This document shows, one piece after another, positions 61,111-64,000 of a stretch of 64,000 bases of DNA. The position numbers were made by a program, and so were the translations under genes. The notes under the pieces are model-generated. The model was not told the origin of the DNA. It was given only the letters and a program-made list of their open reading frames with translations, and ran no database searches. Each line of letters starts with the position of its first letter. Within the stretch, counting starts at the first letter, position 1. The stretch lies in NCBI GenBank assembly GCA_964437825.1, contig CAYTIH010000003.1, forward strand, positions 1-64,000. Reading direction: 5' to 3'. The stretch is from JBJFCE01 sp964437825 (GTDB lineage: Bacteria > Bacillota > Clostridia > Lachnospirales > Lachnospiraceae).

Positions 61111-61953
61111 ATGATTTATATTGAACCCACTGCAGGACTGGGAAACCGTTTGCGCGCAGTCCTGTCCGCATACCGGATTGCAGAGAAGTATCATCAAAAG
61201 CTTTGTATTGTCTGGAATGAGGACTCGGCGCTTGGAGCAAAGTTCGGAGATTTATTTGAATACCCGGCGGATGTGAAGGTCATTGAGGTCAGTAATCGTT
61301 CTGTCAAAAAAGATCCGTTTCGCCGCATCCGGGGCGATCTTCGAAAAAAAAGACTGAAGGCGGAAGCGGTGCAGATTCCGGTCTACGATGACGGATGCGC
61401 AAAGGACAGCCAAAGGCAAATGCATGAACGGATCAAAGGCTGTATTTCACGGCAGAAGGATATCTATATCAGTGCATGGTGTCAGTTCGAACAGCTGGAT
61501 CAAATACCGGAAATGTTCGGGAAGATTTTTGTACCGTCCGCCCGGGTCAAAGAGCGCGGCGCGTCCTTATGGAACCGGATTACAAAAGAGACCTATGGCA
61601 TGCATATCCGCAGGACGGATCATGCGGATGCCATTTCCCATAGTCCGATGGAATTATTTGTTCAGAAAATGCAGGATATTCTGAGGGAAAATCCCAATGC
61701 GGAATTTTACTGTGCATCGGATGACCACCGGGTGCAGCAAATATTGAAGGAGAATTTTGCAGCGGACAGGCTTATTTTTTACGATCGGAAGGATTTCAGC
61801 AGAAAGAGCAGAGCGGGGGGTCAGGATGCTCTGATCGAGATGCTGGCGCTTTCCGGATGCAGGAAGATTCTCGGCAGCTATGAAAGCTCTTACAGCGAGA
61901 TTGCCGCCGCGATAGGAAATGTGGAACTGGAGGTTATGAACGCTCGGGGCTAA
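61111..61953 (+). CDS. Fucosyltransferase-like protein (NodZ/GT23-like)
   Basis: A 280-aa protein. TAGLGNRLRAVLSAYRIAEK (residues 6-25) is the GDP-fucose-type N-terminal motif, and MHIRRTDHADAISHSPMELF near 167 holds the HxRRTD donor-binding motif of the NodZ/alpha-1,6-fucosyltransferase superfamily. GSYESSYSEIAAAIG is the C-terminal motif. ATG 61111 has GGGAGAAG upstream; the frame from 61066 has no ribosome site. Fucose transfer fits the motif, but the donor may be another 6-deoxy sugar. No GDP-fucose synthesis genes are seen in the window. Confidence 0.72.
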   Translation: MIYIEPTAGLGNRLRAVLSAYRIAEKYHQKLCIVWNEDSALGAKFGDLFEYPADVKVIEVSNRSVKKDPFRRIRGDLRKKRLKAEAVQIPVYDDGCAKDSQRQMHERIKGCISRQKDIYISAWCQFEQLDQIPEMFGKIFVPSARVKERGASLWNRITKETYGMHIRRTDHADAISHSPMELFVQKMQDILRENPNAEFYCASDDHRVQQILKENFAADRLIFYDRKDFSRKSRAGGQDALIEMLALSGCRKILGSYESSYSEIAAAIGNVELEVMNARG

Positions 61954-61965
61954 GGTGTATCGTTT

Positions 61966-63135
61966 ATGAAAAAAATAGGAATTTATCTGGAGCGCAAACC
62001 CGATTCGGGAGGCGCATATCAATATTGTCTGGCCATGCTGAAAGCGTTATCTGAGTTTCCGAAGGAGAACTATGAGATAACGGCTTTTGTTATGTATAGG
62101 CAGTGGGAGCCGGTAACGGAGAAATTGGGAATTCCCAGCGTATACGCCCAGAAAAACAAACTGGAAAAGGTCATTTATCATTTGGCGGAAATTGCCCTGC
62201 CCGTATCTGTATGCAGGAAGATTTGTAAATATATTCATCCCTTCGGACGTAAACTTCGGAAAATGAAGATTGATTATTGTATCTATCCCTGTGCCGATAA
62301 AATCAGCTTTATGATGGAAACGCCCGCCATAATCACGGTATTTGATCTGATGCATCGCTATCTGACTCGGTTTCCGGAGATTGCGGACCCCTCCGTGCAT
62401 AAAAGCCGGGAGAGAAGTTATACAAATATAGCAAAATATGGTAAAATGATTCTGGTTGATTCAAGGGTGGGCAGGGATCAAATGGTGGAGTGCTATGATA
62501 CGGACGGAACGCTTGGACAAAAGGTGGTTGCGCTGCCGTATATTGCCCCCGATTATGTATATGACAGCATTCAAAGGGAGCCTTATCCGAGACCGGATGT
62601 GTTTGAAAAGTATATTTTTTATCCGGCGCAGTTCTGGAAACACAAGAATCACAGGAATCTGCTGCTTGCCATGCAGAAGCTGAAAAAACAGGGCGTCAAG
62701 GTAAATCTGGTCTGCAGCGGGACAAGCAAAAACGGTTATGAAGAAACGGCAGCGCTGATCAGGGAGCTGGAACTGGAGGATCAGGTACAGATTCTCGGAT
62801 ATGTGACAAATGAAGAAATGGTGGCGTTATATCAGTATGCCAGGGCGCTGGTGATGCCTACCTATGGCGGTCCGACCAACATTCCGCAGCTGGAAGCCTT
62901 TGTGCTTGGCTGCCCGGTAGCGACGTCAAGGATTTTCGGAATTCCCGAGCAGGTAGGGGATGCGGCGCTTTTGTTTGATCCGGACAGCGTGGACGAAATT
63001 GCCGTCTGCGTGAAAAGGCTTTGGGAGGATGATGAAGTCTGCCATAGACTGACTGCGGCCGGATATGAGAAAGCGCAGAACTGGAATGAGGAGACATTTC
63101 GGCAGCTGCTATTAAAATATATGGAGAAGCTATGA
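61966..63135 (+). CDS. GT4 family glycosyltransferase
   Basis: GT-B enzyme of 389 aa. KKIGIYLERKPDSGGAYQYCLAML at the start, YPAQFWKHKNHRNLLLAMQ near 221 and PTYGGPTNIPQLEAFVLGCPVATS near 298 form the donor site. The front is typical of a GT4 branch in Gram-positive polysaccharide loci. TAAGGTG precedes ATG 61966. The stop overlaps the third flippase start (ATGA), so the two gene products are made together. Confidence 0.86.
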   Translation: MKKIGIYLERKPDSGGAYQYCLAMLKALSEFPKENYEITAFVMYRQWEPVTEKLGIPSVYAQKNKLEKVIYHLAEIALPVSVCRKICKYIHPFGRKLRKMKIDYCIYPCADKISFMMETPAIITVFDLMHRYLTRFPEIADPSVHKSRERSYTNIAKYGKMILVDSRVGRDQMVECYDTDGTLGQKVVALPYIAPDYVYDSIQREPYPRPDVFEKYIFYPAQFWKHKNHRNLLLAMQKLKKQGVKVNLVCSGTSKNGYEETAALIRELELEDQVQILGYVTNEEMVALYQYARALVMPTYGGPTNIPQLEAFVLGCPVATSRIFGIPEQVGDAALLFDPDSVDEIAVCVKRLWEDDEVCHRLTAAGYEKAQNWNEETFRQLLLKYMEKL

Positions 63136-64000
63136 ATATATTACAAGAACTGAATTATTTATTCGATAGAAGAACAAAACTGAAATCCATATGTATGCTG
63201 CTGATTATTTGCATCGGATCTGTCGCTGAGCTGCTGGGAGTTGCAATTATTTTGCCGATTGTAGAGCTGGCAATGGAACCGGATGCCATAAATACCAATC
63301 GATATTGCAGGGTCATTGCAGATTTGTTTCAGCTTGACGAAACAAAACAGGTTTTATTGGTTTATATCGGGATCGCAATTTTGCTTTATATTGTGAAAAA
63401 TATATATTTGGCGTGGATGACCTATTGTATCAACCGTTTTTCCAAGAATATCAGAATGAAATTCTCTATTAAACTAATGGAAAGCTATATGAAGCAGCCA
63501 TACAAGTATTTTTTGCATAAAAACAGTGCGGAAATTATGCGAAGTATCAGTAATGATACCGTGAATTTATATACGTCGATAGCAAATTCCCTGCAGACGG
63601 TATCGCACGGTATCACGGCATTGCTGATTATCATATTTCTGGCGGCCACCAATTTAGCGATGACTTTGGTCATGGCTCTGCTGATGGGGGGCTGTGTATT
63701 AATTATAATGCTGGGCCTGCAAAGAAAGATCAAGAAGCTGGGCGCAGAGTTCCAGAAATGTTCAGCGCAGATTCTGCAGTATGCAAAGCAGGCGTTTGAG
63801 GGAATTAAAGAGGTTAAGATCAATAATAGGGAAAAGTACTTTGTAAACGAATATAAGAATGTATTTCATGAAGCAACCAAGATAGAACTGATTAATAATA
63901 TGCTGAACAGCCTTCCCAAGTATCTGATTGAAGCTATTTGTATCGGCGGGATCCTGGGATATCTTGCAATTGCAATTCTGATTGGCGGAGATATTTCACA
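63132..64000 (+). CDS. ABC transporter flippase (PglK/MsbA-like), copy 3, partial
   Basis: The reading frame starts at ATG 63132 and is open to the window end (289 codons). It encodes the membrane half: AELLGVAIILPIVELAMEPD, KQPYKYFLHKNSAEIMRSIS and GIKEVKINNREKYFVNEY line up with copies 1 and 2, including the coupling-helix region. The ATPase half lies beyond the edge. It overlaps the GT4 stop by 4 bases. It would flip the glycan begun by the priming enzyme at 57063. Confidence 0.85.
   Translation, partial: MNILQELNYLFDRRTKLKSICMLLIICIGSVAELLGVAIILPIVELAMEPDAINTNRYCRVIADLFQLDETKQVLLVYIGIAILLYIVKNIYLAWMTYCINRFSKNIRMKFSIKLMESYMKQPYKYFLHKNSAEIMRSISNDTVNLYTSIANSLQTVSHGITALLIIIFLAATNLAMTLVMALLMGGCVLIIMLGLQRKIKKLGAEFQKCSAQILQYAKQAFEGIKEVKINNREKYFVNEYKNVFHEATKIELINNMLNSLPKYLIEAICIGGILGYLAIAILIGGDIS

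Noticed and set aside
63485..63823. 112-codon open frame on the minus strand near the right edge
   Set aside because: It is antisense to the third flippase gene, whose frame is open from 63132 to the edge and clearly matches the other two flippases.

Overview
The window is one continuous surface-glycan biosynthesis locus from a Gram-positive, clostridial-type bacterium. Lachnospiraceae is my best guess, from strong AGGAGG-type ribosome sites, dense ATGA-type gene overlaps, EpsG/WbaP/PglK-like family members and a mid-40s percent G+C estimated by eye. It holds about 43 protein genes; all but one are on the + strand, and the last runs off the right edge. I see no rRNA, tRNA, transposase, phage gene or CRISPR array.

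Layout. (1) 92-15095: a GtrB-like polyprenyl-phosphate glycosyltransferase, a priming sugar-phosphate transferase (1872), a Wzz-like protein, an EpsG-type polymerase, several glycosyltransferases, a sialyltransferase-like enzyme (9583), an ABC lipid-linked-glycan flippase (10757) and a GtrII-like membrane glucosyltransferase. (2) 15100-16539: a lone minus-strand acyltransferase, then a 369-bp divergent regulatory region with two promoters, a 23-bp tandem repeat and a structured leader. (3) 16540-26115: a complete pseudaminic acid pathway (pseB, pseC, pseF, pseI and a fused pseH-pseG) interleaved with an MBOAT/SGNH O-acetylation pair and followed by an acyltransferase. (4) 26169-34953: a dTDP-4-amino-sugar transaminase and acetyltransferase, a GtrB-like enzyme, GT-C-like membrane proteins and a WaaL/Wzy-like ligase. 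(5) 35078-56941: a PglF/PglE/PglC-like pathway for a lipid-linked 4-amino-4,6-dideoxy sugar, two FemAB-like acyltransferases, a UDP-hexosaminuronate pathway (tviB/tviC type) with an AsnB-type amidotransferase, three GT4 enzymes, a second ABC flippase, a capsule-transferase-like protein beside a short NeuB-type synthase, and a second GtrII-like protein. (6) 57063-64000: a third priming transferase, GT2, acyltransferase, cupin, a fucosyltransferase-like protein, GT4 and a third ABC flippase.

How it fits together. Three priming transferases (1872, 38218, 57063) alternate in order with three ABC flippases (10757, 50942, 63132). This reads as three serial assembly lines for lipid-linked oligosaccharides. 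They are supplied by donor pathways for pseudaminic acid, probably dTDP-Fuc4NAc, a UDP-4-amino-4,6-dideoxy-GlcNAc and an amidated GalNAc-uronic acid. GtrB/GtrII pairs and acyltransferases would decorate the products outside the membrane. Whether the final acceptor is protein, teichoic-acid-like polymer or peptidoglycan cannot be read from the window.

Regulation. A shared extended -10 element (TGRTAGAATRARYGCAA) and a shared leader element precede the units starting at 16540 and 35078, and part of the leader is also at the extreme left edge of the window. This suggests common control of long operons.
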